From: Sphingomonas hylomeconis
GTDB taxonomy: Bacteria > Pseudomonadota > Alphaproteobacteria > Sphingomonadales > Sphingomonadaceae
Length of the DNA stretch: 64,000 nucleotides
Direction of reading: 5' to 3'
Assembly: GCF_025370105.1 (NCBI RefSeq)
Contig: NZ_JANQBK010000014.1
Location: forward strand, 1 to 64,000
This document shows, one piece after another, positions 44,965-53,700 of the stretch. The position numbers and the translations under genes were made by a program. Each line of letters starts with the position of its first letter. Position 1 is the stretch's first letter. The notes beneath the pieces are model-generated. The model was given only the letters and a program-made list of their open reading frames with translations, made no database searches and was not told the origin of the DNA.

Positions 44965-45539
44965 AGCGCGCGCACCAGGCGAATGGCGGGGGCGACCCAG
45001 GGCGGATCGGCGACCACCTGCTGGCGGCTGCCCGCGCCGAGCGGCAGCAGATGCAGCTTACCGCCCTGATCGCCTGGGGCCTCGCGGCCGATCAGCCGCG
45101 CGAACAGGAAGCGGCCGGCGGGGCGGGGAACGAGCACGTCGCGGTTGAGCGCGCGGCCGAATTCCGCGGGCGCGAGCGTCTCGCACCATAATTCGTCGCC
45201 AGCACGATAATCGCCCACGCCCTGCGCCACGGTGACCGCGACCAGCCCCGGCGCGGGCGCCGGCGGGGCGAGCGTCTGCGCGCGCCTGGGGGCATGCGCG
45301 CCGCTCGTATCGAGCACCGCCGCGACCGGAATATCCGCGCGCGTCGGCAGCTTGACGAGATCGGCGGCGGTGACGCCAAGGGCATCGGCAATGCGATTGA
45401 GCCAGCCGACCGAGACGGTCCGCGTGCCTGTCTCGAGCCGGCCGATGGTCTGTGCGGTGGTCGGCGGGCTGCACGCCCGGGCGACATCGTCGAGCGTCAG
45501 CCCCTTGGCGCGGCGGACTTCGCGGATCGCGGTGATCAT
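44961..45539 (-). CDS. XRE-family helix-turn-helix regulator
   Basis: Regulator of 192 residues. An N-terminal Cro/CI helix-turn-helix (IREVRRAKGLTLDDVARAC, then TAQTIGRLETGTRTVSVGWLNRIADALGV) is joined through a Pro-rich linker to a C-terminal domain (GDYRAGDELWCETLAPAEFG, RFLFARLIGREAP, GGKLHLLPLG) that resembles the S24-peptidase-like sensory fold. No Ser/Lys protease pair was identified. It is divergent from the DUF6456 gene, a pairing common in sphingomonads. Confidence 0.88.
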   Translation of the reverse strand: MITAIREVRRAKGLTLDDVARACSPPTTAQTIGRLETGTRTVSVGWLNRIADALGVTAADLVKLPTRADIPVAAVLDTSGAHAPRRAQTLAPPAPAPGLVAVTVAQGVGDYRAGDELWCETLAPAEFGRALNRDVLVPRPAGRFLFARLIGREAPGDQGGKLHLLPLGAGSRQQVVADPPWVAPAIRLVRAL

Positions 45540-45628
45540 GCCATATTCCTAACCAGATCGGTTTTCGCTCTGTCCTACAAACATGCCGTTGTGGCAAGCG
45601 GTGATTCGCGGCGGACAGGGAGAGCAGG

Positions 45629-46066
45629 ATGCGGCAGCTGGCGGAACGGACGGTGGCGGGGAGCGCGCGGCGCGTGACGGTCAATCTGGCGGAATCGCCG
45701 CTCAGCTGGCTGAGATCGCGCGGCCTGGTCGATGCGCGGCAATATGAAGCGGGCGAGCGGCTGCGCGGCGACTATGAAACCGCCGCGATCGCGCCCGCGG
45801 TCACGATGCGCTGGGCGCCGCGCGTCGGCGGCAGCAGGGGGAGCGCGGCGCTCGACCCGACGCACGCGCAGATCGCCGCGAAACGGCGCTTCGATGCTGC
45901 GATCGGCGCGGTCGGGCCGGGGTTGAGCGACGTGCTGTGGCGCGTGGTGTGCGCCGGCGAGGGACTGCCGGCGGCGGAAAAGGCGCTGGGCTGGCCAGTG
46001 CGGTGCGGCCGCGTGGTATTGACGCTGGCGCTCGACCGGCTGGCCGGCCATTACGGCCTGCGCTGA
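45629..46066 (+). CDS. DUF6456-domain protein
   Basis: Small basic protein of 145 residues whose text (VNLAESPLSWLRSRGLVDARQYEAGERLRGDYE, then DVLWRVVCAGEGLPAAEKALGWPVRCGRVVLTLALDRLAGHYG) matches the alphaproteobacterial DUF6456 family. The C-terminal helices resemble a helix-turn-helix of sigma-factor region 4 type, so DNA binding is possible but unproven. There is no signal peptide. It is divergent from the XRE gene. Confidence 0.85.
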   Translation: MRQLAERTVAGSARRVTVNLAESPLSWLRSRGLVDARQYEAGERLRGDYETAAIAPAVTMRWAPRVGGSRGSAALDPTHAQIAAKRRFDAAIGAVGPGLSDVLWRVVCAGEGLPAAEKALGWPVRCGRVVLTLALDRLAGHYGLR

Positions 46067-46113
46067 GCGCGCGACGGGGCAGGCGTGACGGGATGGCTAT
46101 GACGGGAGCAGGC

Positions 46114-46659
46114 ATGACGACGGCACGGGTCATCGCGGTGGCGGCCGACGCCGACCATCGTTTCGGCAAGACCAGCCGCGCGGAGATCGCGTTGGTCGAA
46201 GGGCTCGGTGTGGCCGGGGACGCGCATCTCGGCGTCACCGTGCAGCATCTGTCGCACAAGAAGAAGGATCCCGATCGCGCCAACCTTCGCCAGGTCCACC
46301 TGATCCACGGCGAATTGCTCGACGAACTGGCAGACAAGGGCTTTGCGGTGGCGCCGGGGGAGCTGGGCGAGAATGTCACGGTGCGCGGCATCGACCTGCT
46401 GGGGCTGCCCGAAGGCGCGGTGCTGGCGCTGGGCGAGTCGGCGCAGGTGCGGGTGACGGGCCTGCGCAATCCGTGCGTGCAGATCGACCGGTTCCAGAAA
46501 GGGTTGATGGCGGCGACCCTGGACCGGGCGCCGGACGGATCGCTGGTGCGCAAGTGCGGCGTGATGGCAGTGGTCGAGACGGGCGGCGTGGTGCGTGCCG
46601 GGGACGCGGTGCGCGTGGCCACGGTGCCCGATCTGTTCGTGGCTTTGCCCGTGGTTTGA
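46114..46659 (+). CDS. MOSC-domain protein
   Basis: Protein of 181 residues covering one MOSC domain, the molybdenum-cofactor sulfurase C-terminal module that carries a sulfur on Cys. Landmarks are LVEGLGVAGDAHLG, RQVHLIHGELLDEL, PGELGENVTVRGIDL, and the conserved Cys in GLRNPCVQIDRF near residue 130. ATG at 46114 has GGGAGC five bases before it; upstream in-frame ATGs at 46093 and 46099 are alternatives. It is convergent with pheA. Function in sulfur or molybdenum handling is known only at family level. Confidence 0.88.
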   Translation: MTTARVIAVAADADHRFGKTSRAEIALVEGLGVAGDAHLGVTVQHLSHKKKDPDRANLRQVHLIHGELLDELADKGFAVAPGELGENVTVRGIDLLGLPEGAVLALGESAQVRVTGLRNPCVQIDRFQKGLMAATLDRAPDGSLVRKCGVMAVVETGGVVRAGDAVRVATVPDLFVALPVV

Positions 46660-46681
46660 GCGATGGCGCGCGCCGGCGCGC

Positions 46682-47572
46682 TCAGCCGCGCGCGCGTGCC
46701 TGGCGGTAGGTACCGAGCGTGCGCAGCCATTTCGAGTGGAAGCCGAGCTCCTCCAGCGCGCGATCGAATCCCGGCTGGCCGGGCCGCCCTTCGACATCGG
46801 CGAAGAATTCGGTCGCCGCGAACGTGCCGCCGCGCTGATAGCTTTCCAGCTTGGTCATGTTGACGCCATTGGTCGCGAAGCCGCCCATCGCCTTGTACAG
46901 CGCGGCGGGCACGTTGCGCACCTCGAACATCAATGTCGTCATCCACGGGCCGTCGCCCACCGCGGCGTGCCCCGCGCGCGCCAGCACGACGAAGCGCGTG
47001 GTGTTGTGATCGGCATCGGCGAGGCCGCCGGCGAGCAGATTGAGCCCATAGATCGCCGCTGCGCCCGGGGGGGCGAGCGCCGCCACCTTGGGATCGCCGA
47101 GTTCCGCCACGACCGCCGCCGCGCCCGCCGTATCGGGATAGGCGATCGGCGAAATGCCGTGTTCGCGCAGCCAGTGGCGGCACTGGCCGAGCGCCTGCGG
47201 ATGACTCATCGCCTCGCGGACCTCGTCGCGCGTGCCGACGCCCATCAGTGCGTGGCGGATGCCGAGGAAATGCTCGCCGGTGATCACCAGACCCGATTCG
47301 GGCAGCAGGAAGTGCATGTCGGCGACGCGGCCGTGAAGCGAATTTTCGATCGGGATGATCGCGCAGTCGGCCCGGCCCTCGCGCACCGCATCGATCGCGT
47401 CGGCAAAGTCGAAACAGGGCAGGGGCAGGCCATCGGGGAAGGCTTCGAGTGCCGCCACATGGCTGTTTGCGCCGGGCGCGCCCTGGAAAGCGACGGCGCG
47501 CGTCGGGTCCGCGGCGGCGGCCTCGGTCATCCGGGCCACGATCGGGCGAGCGGGTGCGGCGAAGTTTTCCAT
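46682..47572 (-). CDS. pheA: Prephenate dehydratase
   Basis: Makes phenylpyruvate from prephenate in phenylalanine synthesis. The 296-residue monofunctional form has the dehydratase domain (AVAFQGAPGANSHVAALEAF, IIPIENSLHGRVADMH, the catalytic NTTRFVVLAR) and a C-terminal ACT domain (TLMFEVRNVPAALYKAMGGFATNGVNMTKLES region) for feedback by phenylalanine. The start is the ATG at 47572; the longer frame runs into the divergent cytochrome promoter. There is no chorismate mutase domain. Confidence 0.95.
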   Translation of the reverse strand: MENFAAPARPIVARMTEAAAADPTRAVAFQGAPGANSHVAALEAFPDGLPLPCFDFADAIDAVREGRADCAIIPIENSLHGRVADMHFLLPESGLVITGEHFLGIRHALMGVGTRDEVREAMSHPQALGQCRHWLREHGISPIAYPDTAGAAAVVAELGDPKVAALAPPGAAAIYGLNLLAGGLADADHNTTRFVVLARAGHAAVGDGPWMTTLMFEVRNVPAALYKAMGGFATNGVNMTKLESYQRGGTFAATEFFADVEGRPGQPGFDRALEELGFHSKWLRTLGTYRQARARG

Positions 47573-47658
47573 GAAGCCGGTGCGCTTAAGCGCCGCTTGC
47601 GGTGCGGGCAACGCGAATCTAAAGGGAGCGGACTTTTGCGAACAGGCTGGGGCTGAGG

Positions 47659-48375
47659 ATGGACAATCGGACGAACACGATCGCGGGCTGGGTGCTGGCT
47701 GGTTGCGGCGCGGCATTGGGGCTTTCGATCGTCGGCGGCATGATCTTCCACGATGGCCCGCCGGAAAAGTTCGGCTTCCCGATCGAGGCTGCGGAAGAGA
47801 CCGGCGCCGCCGGGGCGGCCGAAGTGCCGATCGCCACGCTGCTCGCCACTGCGGACGTCGCCAAGGGCGCGGAAGTGTTCAAGAAATGCGCTGCCTGCCA
47901 CACGATCACGCAGGGCGGTCCGAACGGTATCGGCCCGAACCTGTACGCGACGATGGGCGAGGCGATCGCGCAGGGCAAGGCAGGCTTCGCCTTCTCGGAC
48001 GCGCTGAAGTCTAAGGGCGGCAAGTGGGACTTCGAGCAGATGAGCGCGTGGCTCACCTCGCCGCGCAAGTTCGCGCCCGGCACCAAGATGACCTTTGCCG
48101 GCATCGGCAACGGGCAGGACCGCGCAAACGTGATCGCCTATCTCAACGCGCAGGGCTCGAACCTGCCGCTGCCGGCGGCACCGGCGGCCGGCGCAGCGCC
48201 GACCCCGGGCCCTGCACCGGCGAGCGAAGGCCCCGCCGGCGCCCCCGCCAATCCGGGTGGCAAGGCCGATCCGACCACCGACGATCTCGCCAACAAGGCG
48301 ACGCCGGCCACCGGCGCGCCTTCGGTCGATCCGGCCGCGGCGGTGCGTGGCGCGAAGGAAGACGCCAAGAAGTGA
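47659..48375 (+). CDS. cycM: Membrane-anchored class I cytochrome c (CycM/c552 type)
   Basis: Electron carrier of 238 residues held to the inner membrane by one N-terminal helix (about 9-29) with the heme domain in the periplasm. The heme site is C77-A-A-C80-H81 and the sixth ligand is M144 in GTKMTFAG. After the heme domain comes a Pro/Ala/Gly-rich tail of about 65 residues ending in charged repeats, which is longer than in most CycM proteins. It likely links the bc1 complex to the aa3 oxidase. It is divergent from pheA and followed by a strong palindrome. Confidence 0.93.
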   Translation: MDNRTNTIAGWVLAGCGAALGLSIVGGMIFHDGPPEKFGFPIEAAEETGAAGAAEVPIATLLATADVAKGAEVFKKCAACHTITQGGPNGIGPNLYATMGEAIAQGKAGFAFSDALKSKGGKWDFEQMSAWLTSPRKFAPGTKMTFAGIGNGQDRANVIAYLNAQGSNLPLPAAPAAGAAPTPGPAPASEGPAGAPANPGGKADPTTDDLANKATPATGAPSVDPAAAVRGAKEDAKK

Positions 48376-48383
48376 TCCGCTGA

Positions 48384-48414
48384 CCGTCACCCCGGAACAG
48401 CTCCGGGGTGACGG
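48384..48414. terminator. Terminator-like palindrome after the cytochrome gene
   Basis: A perfect 13-bp stem (CCGTCACCCCGGA with its complement) with a 5-base loop lies eight bases after the cytochrome stop and before the convergent LOG-family gene. The stem text is also the core of the dispersed GTCAYCC-type repeat found at 49403 and 60638. Confidence 0.65.
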
Positions 48415-48420
48415 CGGGCG

Positions 48421-49323
48421 TCACTCTACCGTGGCGTCGTCTTCGTCGCCCGGCTCGGCATAGAAGGTCTGCACGACCTCCCACGCTTCGTCCGCCGTCT
48501 CGACGAACGTGAAGAGCCCGAGGTCGCGCGGCGAGATCACGCCTTCCTCGACCAGCGCCTCGAAATTCACCACCCGGTTCCAGAATTCCTTGCCGAACAG
48601 CAGCACGGGAATCGGTTTGATCTTGCCGGTCTGGATCAGGGTGAGCAGTTCGAACAGCTCGTCGAACGTGCCGAAGCCGCCGGGGAAGGCGGCGAGCGCG
48701 CGCGCGTGGAGCAGGAAATGCATCTTGCGCAGCGCGAAATAGTGGAACTGCATCGACAGCGACGGCGTGACGTACGGGTTCGGCGCCTGTTCGTGCGGCA
48801 GCACGATGTTCAGCCCGATCGATTCCTGCCCGGCATCGTGCGCGCCGCGATTCGCCGCTTCCATGATCGACGGACCGCCGCCCGAGCAGACGACGAAGTG
48901 GCGCTTGCCTTCCTCGTCGAGCGGGCATTCGCTGACCTTATAGGCAAGCTCGCGCGCGACATCGTAATATTTCGACTTGGCGACGAGGCTCTCGGCGATG
49001 CGGATCGCCTGTTCGGTGCCGCCCTCGGCGCTGCGGGCGAGATCGAGCAATGCCTGCGCCTTGCTCGGTTCGGGGATGCGCGCCGAGCCGTACATCACGA
49101 AGGTGGAGGCGATGTTCGCTTCCTGCAGGATCAATTCCGGCTTGAGCAGTTCGAGCTGGAAGCGGATCGGGCGGAGATCCTCGCGCAGTAGGAAATCCAT
49201 GTCCTGGAAGGCGAGGCGGAAGCTCGGGCTCTCGGTTTGGGGGGTATGGACACCGGCGCTGGCGGTCTCGGCATCCTGGCGGGCGCGCGGAAAGACGCGC
49301 GAGGGAACGTGAGTTTCGGTCAT
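48421..49323 (-). CDS. LOG-family (TIGR00730) Rossmann protein
   Basis: Protein of 300 residues related to cytokinin riboside phosphate phosphoribohydrolases and to lysine-decarboxylase-like LOG proteins. The nucleotide fold begins VMYGSARIPEP, and the family signature is AFPGGFGTFDELFELLTL (P-G-G-x-G-T-x-x-E). VCSGGGPSIMEAANRGA is the phosphate loop. The N-terminal 60 residues and the long helical insertion place it in the larger LOG group, whose substrate in bacteria is a nucleoside monophosphate of uncertain kind. Confidence 0.88.
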   Translation of the reverse strand: MTETHVPSRVFPRARQDAETASAGVHTPQTESPSFRLAFQDMDFLLREDLRPIRFQLELLKPELILQEANIASTFVMYGSARIPEPSKAQALLDLARSAEGGTEQAIRIAESLVAKSKYYDVARELAYKVSECPLDEEGKRHFVVCSGGGPSIMEAANRGAHDAGQESIGLNIVLPHEQAPNPYVTPSLSMQFHYFALRKMHFLLHARALAAFPGGFGTFDELFELLTLIQTGKIKPIPVLLFGKEFWNRVVNFEALVEEGVISPRDLGLFTFVETADEAWEVVQTFYAEPGDEDDATVE

Positions 49324-49402
49324 TGGTGGCGCCTAGGGGATTTTTGGGCCGGTTTGAACCCCCCGGGGCAGCGCCAGTGGGCCGCGTTGCGCTCCTCATT
49401 GG

Positions 49403-49492
49403 CGTCATCCTGAACTCGATTCAGGATCCATCGCGCCTCAGAGTCGATCGTCCGAGGGGAGGGCTGGATCCTGACTTTCGTCAGGATGACGG
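49403..49492. repeat. Inverted pair of GTCATCC palindromic repeats
   Basis: GTCATCCTGA...TCAGGATCC at 49403-49428 and the reverse-orientation copy GGATCCTGA...TCAGGATGAC at 49466-49490 flank about 37 bases. Each copy is itself a palindrome and the two copies pair with each other. The same design is seen at 60638-60731 with C-G in place of T-A pairs. Dispersed elements of this kind are common between genes in sphingomonads. Confidence 0.7.
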
Positions 49493-49506
49493 CAGGGGGG
49501 AGCAGT

Positions 49507-50169
49507 TCAGCGGCAGAATGTCGCGCGATCGTCCTCGAGATGGAGATGGTTGTAATGCGCCGCATTGTAATCCGGGCTGAGCACGGTGCCGAAGCGCCGG
49601 CAGGCGGATTTGCGGATCGTCTGCAGGAAATCGCGCACCGCCGGATCGGCGGAACGCCAATCGCGCTCGATGCTGATCCGCCGCCCGTCGCGCAGGATGA
49701 AGGCCGAGACGTCGATGGCATTGCCGCTGGCATGGCCCGACAGCCGCGCCGGGCGGCCGGCCTGGCCGACGACGTTGCGGCAGGCATAAGTGCCCATCGT
49801 CTCGACCCGCACCACGTCGCTGCCGAGCATCTGGCGCGCGGCGGGGGCGATGGCGTTGCGCGCCCAGCCGACGAAGCCGCGCGCGACGCCGCAGCGCATG
49901 CCCTTGATGCCCGCGACGGGCAGGCCGATGTCGATCAGCTGGACCGCGCCGATCAGGGTGCATCCGCCGCCATAATCGCGATCGGGCAGCGGCGAGAAGC
50001 GGATGCCTTCGCGCGACAGATCGGCGAAGCAGGCGCGCGTCTCCTGCGAGGTCGGCAGGTTGAGCGTGACCGGTTTCGATCCCGCCGGGCGCGGCGGCGG
50101 GCGGCGATCGTCGCCGCCGCCGCAGGCCGACAGCGCCAGAGCAAGGAGAAGGAGGGCGATGCGCGTCAC
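49507..50169 (-). CDS. Extensin-like family lipoprotein
   Basis: Outer-membrane or periplasmic lipoprotein of 220 residues. The signal ends in a lipobox (LALSAC, Cys16) followed by GGG. The mature part is an extensin-like C-terminal domain: the set of Cys ([48 protein letters not shown]), [16 protein letters not shown] and the final [12 protein letters not shown]. The H-x-x-x-N-A-x-D and H-x-H elements suggest a DD-peptidase-like zinc site. The start is a GTG at 50169. Confidence 0.88.
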   Translation of the reverse strand: MTRIALLLLALALSACGGGDDRRPPPRPAGSKPVTLNLPTSQETRACFADLSREGIRFSPLPDRDYGGGCTLIGAVQLIDIGLPVAGIKGMRCGVARGFVGWARNAIAPAARQMLGSDVVRVETMGTYACRNVVGQAGRPARLSGHASGNAIDVSAFILRDGRRISIERDWRSADPAVRDFLQTIRKSACRRFGTVLSPDYNAAHYNHLHLEDDRATFCR

Positions 50170-50290
50170 CCGGTCGCTATCTCCCTCGCGTGGTTAACCG
50201 CGGCCTAACGCGCCGGACGGTTTGGGACGAGTGGAGCCGGGGTGCGACCAAGCGAACGGGCTTTCGTTTGACATCGATCGGCCAGTCGTT

Positions 50291-50350
50291 AGGAGCGGCG
50301 CCGGGCCACGCGGTCCCAACGCCGCGCGTGCTCTCTGTGAGGAGAGACTA
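50291..50350 (+). ncRNA. Candidate serC-motif leader RNA
   Basis: Two hairpins sit directly before serC. The first pairs GCGGCG (50295-50300) with CGCCGC (50320-50325) and has an inner GGGCC/GGTCCC stem. The second pairs CTCTC (50331-50335) with GAGAG (50342-50346), which takes in the serC ribosome-binding site. A conserved serC RNA motif is described upstream of serC in alphaproteobacteria; position and ribosome-site pairing fit, but I could not check the consensus. Confidence 0.5.
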
Positions 50351-50351
50351 C

Positions 50352-51485
50352 ATGACTGACTTACCTGCCGCCCCGGCGATCAAGCCGGCGCGTCCGCATT
50401 TTTCTTCCGGCCCGTGTGCGAAACCGCCCGGCTGGTCCCCCGACAAACTGGCCACCGACGTGCTCGGTCGCTCGCACCGCTCGAAGATCGGCAAGACGCG
50501 TCTGGCCTATTCGATCGATCTGATGCGCGAATTGCTCAGGCTGCCCGACACGCACCGCATCGGCATCGTGCCGGGGTCGGACACCGGCGCGTTCGAGATG
50601 GCGATGTGGACGATGCTGGGCGCGCGCCCCGTCACCACGCTGGCGTGGGAGAGCTTCGGCGAGGGCTGGGTGACCGATGCGGTCAAGCAGCTCAAGATCG
50701 ACCCCACCGTGATCCGCGCCGATTATGGCCAGTTGCCCGATCTCACCGCCGTCGACTGGTCGAACGACGTGCTGTTCACCTGGAACGGCACCACCAGCGG
50801 CGTGCGCGTGCCGAATGCCGACTGGATCCCGGCCGACCGCGAGGGCCTGTCCTTCGCTGACGCCACCTCGGGCGTGTTCGCTTATGACATCGACTGGGCC
50901 AAGATCGATGTCGCCACGTTCAGCTGGCAGAAGGTGCTGGGCGGCGAGGGCGCGCACGGCGTCCTGATCCTCGGGCCGCGCGCGGTCGAGCGGCTGGAAA
51001 GCTATACGCCGGCCTGGCCGCTGCCCAAGGTGTTCCGCCTGGTCTCCAAGGGCAAGCTGACCGAGGGCGTGTTCAAGGGCGAGACGATCAACACGCCGTC
51101 GATGCTCGCGGTCGAGGATGCGATCTTCGCGCTGGAATGGGCGAAATCGGTCGGCGGTGCCGACGGGCTGATCGCGCGCAGCGACGCCAATGCCGCGGCG
51201 CTCGACAAGATCGTGGCGGAGCGGGACTGGCTCGGCCATCTCGCGGCCGATCCGGCGACGCGCTCGAAGACCAGCGTGTGCCTGACGGTCGCGGGCGCGG
51301 ACGAGGCGGCGATCAAGGCGTTCGCCGGGCTGCTCGAGAAGGAAAAGGCGGCGTATGACATCGCGGGCTACCGCGATGCACCGCCGGGCCTGCGCATCTG
51401 GTGCGGTGCGACCGTCGACACCGCGGATATCGTCGCGCTCGGGCCGTGGCTCGACTGGGCCTATGCGAGCGTGAAGGCCGCGTAA
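50352..51485 (+). CDS. serC: Phosphoserine aminotransferase
   Basis: PLP enzyme of 377 residues converting 3-phosphohydroxypyruvate to phosphoserine. It belongs to the alphaproteobacterial/archaeal-like serC branch: [17 protein letters not shown] at the start, [12 protein letters not shown], and the PLP lysine K194 in [22 protein letters not shown] precedes the ATG and is part of a hairpin. It is followed by serA after about 140 bases of palindromic repeats. Confidence 0.96.
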   Translation: MTDLPAAPAIKPARPHFSSGPCAKPPGWSPDKLATDVLGRSHRSKIGKTRLAYSIDLMRELLRLPDTHRIGIVPGSDTGAFEMAMWTMLGARPVTTLAWESFGEGWVTDAVKQLKIDPTVIRADYGQLPDLTAVDWSNDVLFTWNGTTSGVRVPNADWIPADREGLSFADATSGVFAYDIDWAKIDVATFSWQKVLGGEGAHGVLILGPRAVERLESYTPAWPLPKVFRLVSKGKLTEGVFKGETINTPSMLAVEDAIFALEWAKSVGGADGLIARSDANAAALDKIVAERDWLGHLAADPATRSKTSVCLTVAGADEAAIKAFAGLLEKEKAAYDIAGYRDAPPGLRIWCGATVDTADIVALGPWLDWAYASVKAA

Positions 51486-51488
51486 CTG

Positions 51489-51607
51489 CTTCTCCCTCTC
51501 CCCGCTTGCGGGGAGAGGGGCAGTCCAGCACGCCACCTCCCCCGAATTCCCCACTTCCCCTCTCCCCGACCCTCTCCCCGACCCTCTCCCCTGAAGGGGA
51601 GAGGGAG
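51489..51607. repeat. CCCTCTCCCC palindromic repeats between serC and serA
   Basis: Two palindromes of the form CCCTCTCCCC...GGGGAGAGGG: 51493-51520 with loop GCTTGC, and 51556-51607 with extra direct copies of CCGACCCTCTCCCC. The serA ribosome-binding site AAGGAAA follows immediately, so the second stem may affect serA expression. Related copies flank the DUF559 gene. Confidence 0.75.
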
Positions 51608-51622
51608 CAGAAGGAAAAAGCC

Positions 51623-53200
51623 ATGCCAAAAGTCCTTATCAGCGACGCGATGGACCCCAAAGCCGCGCAGATCTTCCGCGAGCGCGGTGTCGAGGTTGAC
51701 GAGATCACCGGCAAGACGCCCGAGGAAGTCATCGCAATCATCGGCCAGTATGACGGCCTGGCGATCCGCAGCTCGACCAAGGTGACCAAGGCGATCCTCG
51801 CCGCCGCGACCAACCTCAAGGTCATCGGCCGCGCCGGGATCGGCGTCGACAATGTCGATATCCCCGCCGCCAGCGCACAGGGCGTGGTGGTGATGAACAC
51901 GCCGTTCGGCAATTCGATCACCACGGCGGAGCACGCCATCGCGCTGATGTTCGCGCTCGCCCGCCAGCTGCCCGAGGCGGATGCCTCGACCCAGGCCGGC
52001 AAGTGGGAGAAGAACCGCTTCATGGGCGTCGAGCTGACCAGCAAGACGCTGGGGCTGATCGGCGCGGGCAATATCGGCTCCATCGTCGCCGATCGTGCGC
52101 TGGGGCTCAAGATGAAGGTCGTTGCGTTCGATCCGTTCCTGTCGCCCGAGCGCGCGCTGGAGCTGGGCATCGAGAAGGTCGAGCTGGACGACCTGCTCGC
52201 CCGCGCCGATTTCATTACTTTGCACACGCCGCTGACCGACCAGACGCGCAACATCCTGTCGGCGGAGAATCTCGCCAAGACCAAGCCGGGCGTGCGCATC
52301 ATCAATTGCGCGCGCGGCGGACTGATCGACGAGGTCGCGCTCAAGGCCGGGCTCGATTCGGGGCATATCGGCGGTGCGGCACTCGACGTGTTCGTATCCG
52401 AGCCGGCGAAGGAATCGCCGCTGTTCGGCACGCCCAACTTCATCTCGACGCCGCATCTTGGCGCGTCGACCAGCGAAGCGCAGGTCAATGTCGCGATCCA
52501 GGTCGCCGAGCAGATGGCGGATTACCTGATGACCGGCGGCGTGACCAACGCGCTCAACGTGCCGTCGCTGTCGGCCGAGGAAGCACCGCGGCTCAAGCCG
52601 TATATGGCGCTGGCCGAGAAACTGGGCTCGCTGGTCGGGCAGCTGACGCACGGCGCGATCGGGCGGATCTCGATCCACAGCGAGGGCGCCGCGGCCGATC
52701 TCAACCAGAAGCCGATGGTGTCCGCCGTGCTGGCGGGCTTCCTGCGCACGCAGACCGACACGGTCAACATGGTTAACGCGCCGCTGCTCGCCAAGGAGCG
52801 CGGCATCGAGGTGCGTGAAGTGCGCACCGAGCGCGAGGGCGATTACCACACGCTGCTGCGCGTCTCGGTCAAGACCGATGCCGGCGAGCGTTCGGTGGCG
52901 GGCACGCTGTTCGGCGATGCCGCGCCGCGGCTGGTCGAACTGTTCGGGATCAAGGTCGAGGCGGATCTCGCCGGGCATATGCTGTATGTCGTCAACGAGG
53001 ATGCGCCGGGCTTTATCGGGCGGCTGGGGTCGCTGCTCGGCGAGCAGGGCGTGAACATCGGGACGTTCCATCTCGGGCGGCGTTCGGCAGGCGGTGAGGC
53101 CATCCTGCTGCTGTCGGTCGACGAACCGGTCACGGCGGACCTGCTCGGCAAGGTTCGCGCGCTGGCCGGCGTGCGCACGGCGATGGGATTGTCGTTCTGA
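51623..53200 (+). CDS. serA: D-3-phosphoglycerate dehydrogenase
   Basis: First enzyme of serine synthesis, oxidising 3-phosphoglycerate with NAD. At 525 residues it is the long form with catalytic, NAD-binding, intervening (ASB) and C-terminal ACT domains. Landmarks are VIGRAGIGVDNVDIPAA, LGLIGAGNIGSIVADRA, NCARGGLIDE, the catalytic His in STPHLGAST, and the ACT-domain text VNEDAPGFIGRLGSLLGEQGVNI. The longer in-frame extension upstream runs through repeats and is not used; AAGGAAA precedes the ATG. Confidence 0.97.
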   Translation: MPKVLISDAMDPKAAQIFRERGVEVDEITGKTPEEVIAIIGQYDGLAIRSSTKVTKAILAAATNLKVIGRAGIGVDNVDIPAASAQGVVVMNTPFGNSITTAEHAIALMFALARQLPEADASTQAGKWEKNRFMGVELTSKTLGLIGAGNIGSIVADRALGLKMKVVAFDPFLSPERALELGIEKVELDDLLARADFITLHTPLTDQTRNILSAENLAKTKPGVRIINCARGGLIDEVALKAGLDSGHIGGAALDVFVSEPAKESPLFGTPNFISTPHLGASTSEAQVNVAIQVAEQMADYLMTGGVTNALNVPSLSAEEAPRLKPYMALAEKLGSLVGQLTHGAIGRISIHSEGAAADLNQKPMVSAVLAGFLRTQTDTVNMVNAPLLAKERGIEVREVRTEREGDYHTLLRVSVKTDAGERSVAGTLFGDAAPRLVELFGIKVEADLAGHMLYVVNEDAPGFIGRLGSLLGEQGVNIGTFHLGRRSAGGEAILLLSVDEPVTADLLGKVRALAGVRTAMGLSF

Positions 53201-53216
53201 GTTGACGAGCGCACCT

Positions 53217-53258
53217 TCTTCTCCCTCTCCCCTTTGGGGAGAGGGTCGGGGAGAGGGG
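53217..53258. repeat. CCCTCTCCCC palindromic repeat before the DUF559 gene
   Basis: TTCTCCCTCTCCCC pairs with GGGGAGAGGG across a three-base loop, then the unit TCGGGGAGAGGGG follows. It is the same family as the serC-serA repeat. The GAGAGGGG end serves as the ribosome-binding site of the next gene. Confidence 0.75.
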
Positions 53259-53260
53259 CC

Positions 53261-53632
53261 GTGCCAAGAACGCACCAAGAGCTGTTGGCGCGCGCCAAAT
53301 GGATGCGCAGCAACCCCACGCCGGCTGAAGCCCGCCTCTGGTACAATCTCCGCGCCAACCGCTTCGAGGCGGTGAAGTTCAGCCACCAGGTCGTCATCTT
53401 CCCCTATATCGCCGACTTCGTTGCCCGCTCACAAAAGTTCGTTATCGAGGTTGACGGCGACACCCACGCAGACGACGGGGCTTACGACACCCGCCGCACC
53501 GCGTGGCTGGAACACCAAGGGTACCGCGTGATCCGCTTCACCAACGCCGACGTGATGAACAATCTTGACGGCGTCCTTGAAACGATCAGCGTTGCGCTCG
53601 GCACTGCCCCTCTCCCCGACCCTCTCCCCTGA
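53261..53632 (+). CDS. DUF559-domain endonuclease-like protein
   Basis: Protein of 123 residues of the DUF559 family, which shares the PD-(D/E)xK/Vsr-like nuclease fold. Seen are ARAKWMRSNPTPAEARLWYNLR, the helix that opens the family, YIADFVARSQKFVIEVDGDTH with the D...E-V-D pair, and RVIRFTNADVMNNLDGVLETI. The start is GTG at 53261 directly after a repeat. The last residues (TAPLPDPLP) are encoded by the next repeat copy, as if a repeat had replaced the original end. It interrupts the serA-hisZ-purA order, so it is probably an insertion. Confidence 0.85.
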   Translation: MPRTHQELLARAKWMRSNPTPAEARLWYNLRANRFEAVKFSHQVVIFPYIADFVARSQKFVIEVDGDTHADDGAYDTRRTAWLEHQGYRVIRFTNADVMNNLDGVLETISVALGTAPLPDPLP

Positions 53633-53694
53633 GGGGAGAGGGAGAAGGGCGACACATGACCGGCCCTCTCCCCGCAGGGGTAGAGGGAGAAGGA
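53605..53694. repeat. Two CCCTCTCCCC palindromic repeats between DUF559 and hisZ genes
   Basis: The first copy (53605-53649) begins inside the DUF559 coding end and pairs CCCTCTCCCC with GGGGAGAGGG around TGA. The second (53663-53694) pairs GGCCCTCTCCCC with GGGGTAGAGGG, with one extra base. hisZ starts seven bases later. Confidence 0.75.
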
Positions 53695-53700
53695 CGACGA

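Noticed and set aside
46664..46680. GCGCGC inverted repeat between the MOSC and pheA genes as a terminator
   Set aside because: It is a short simple-sequence GC run without U tract; chance is likely.
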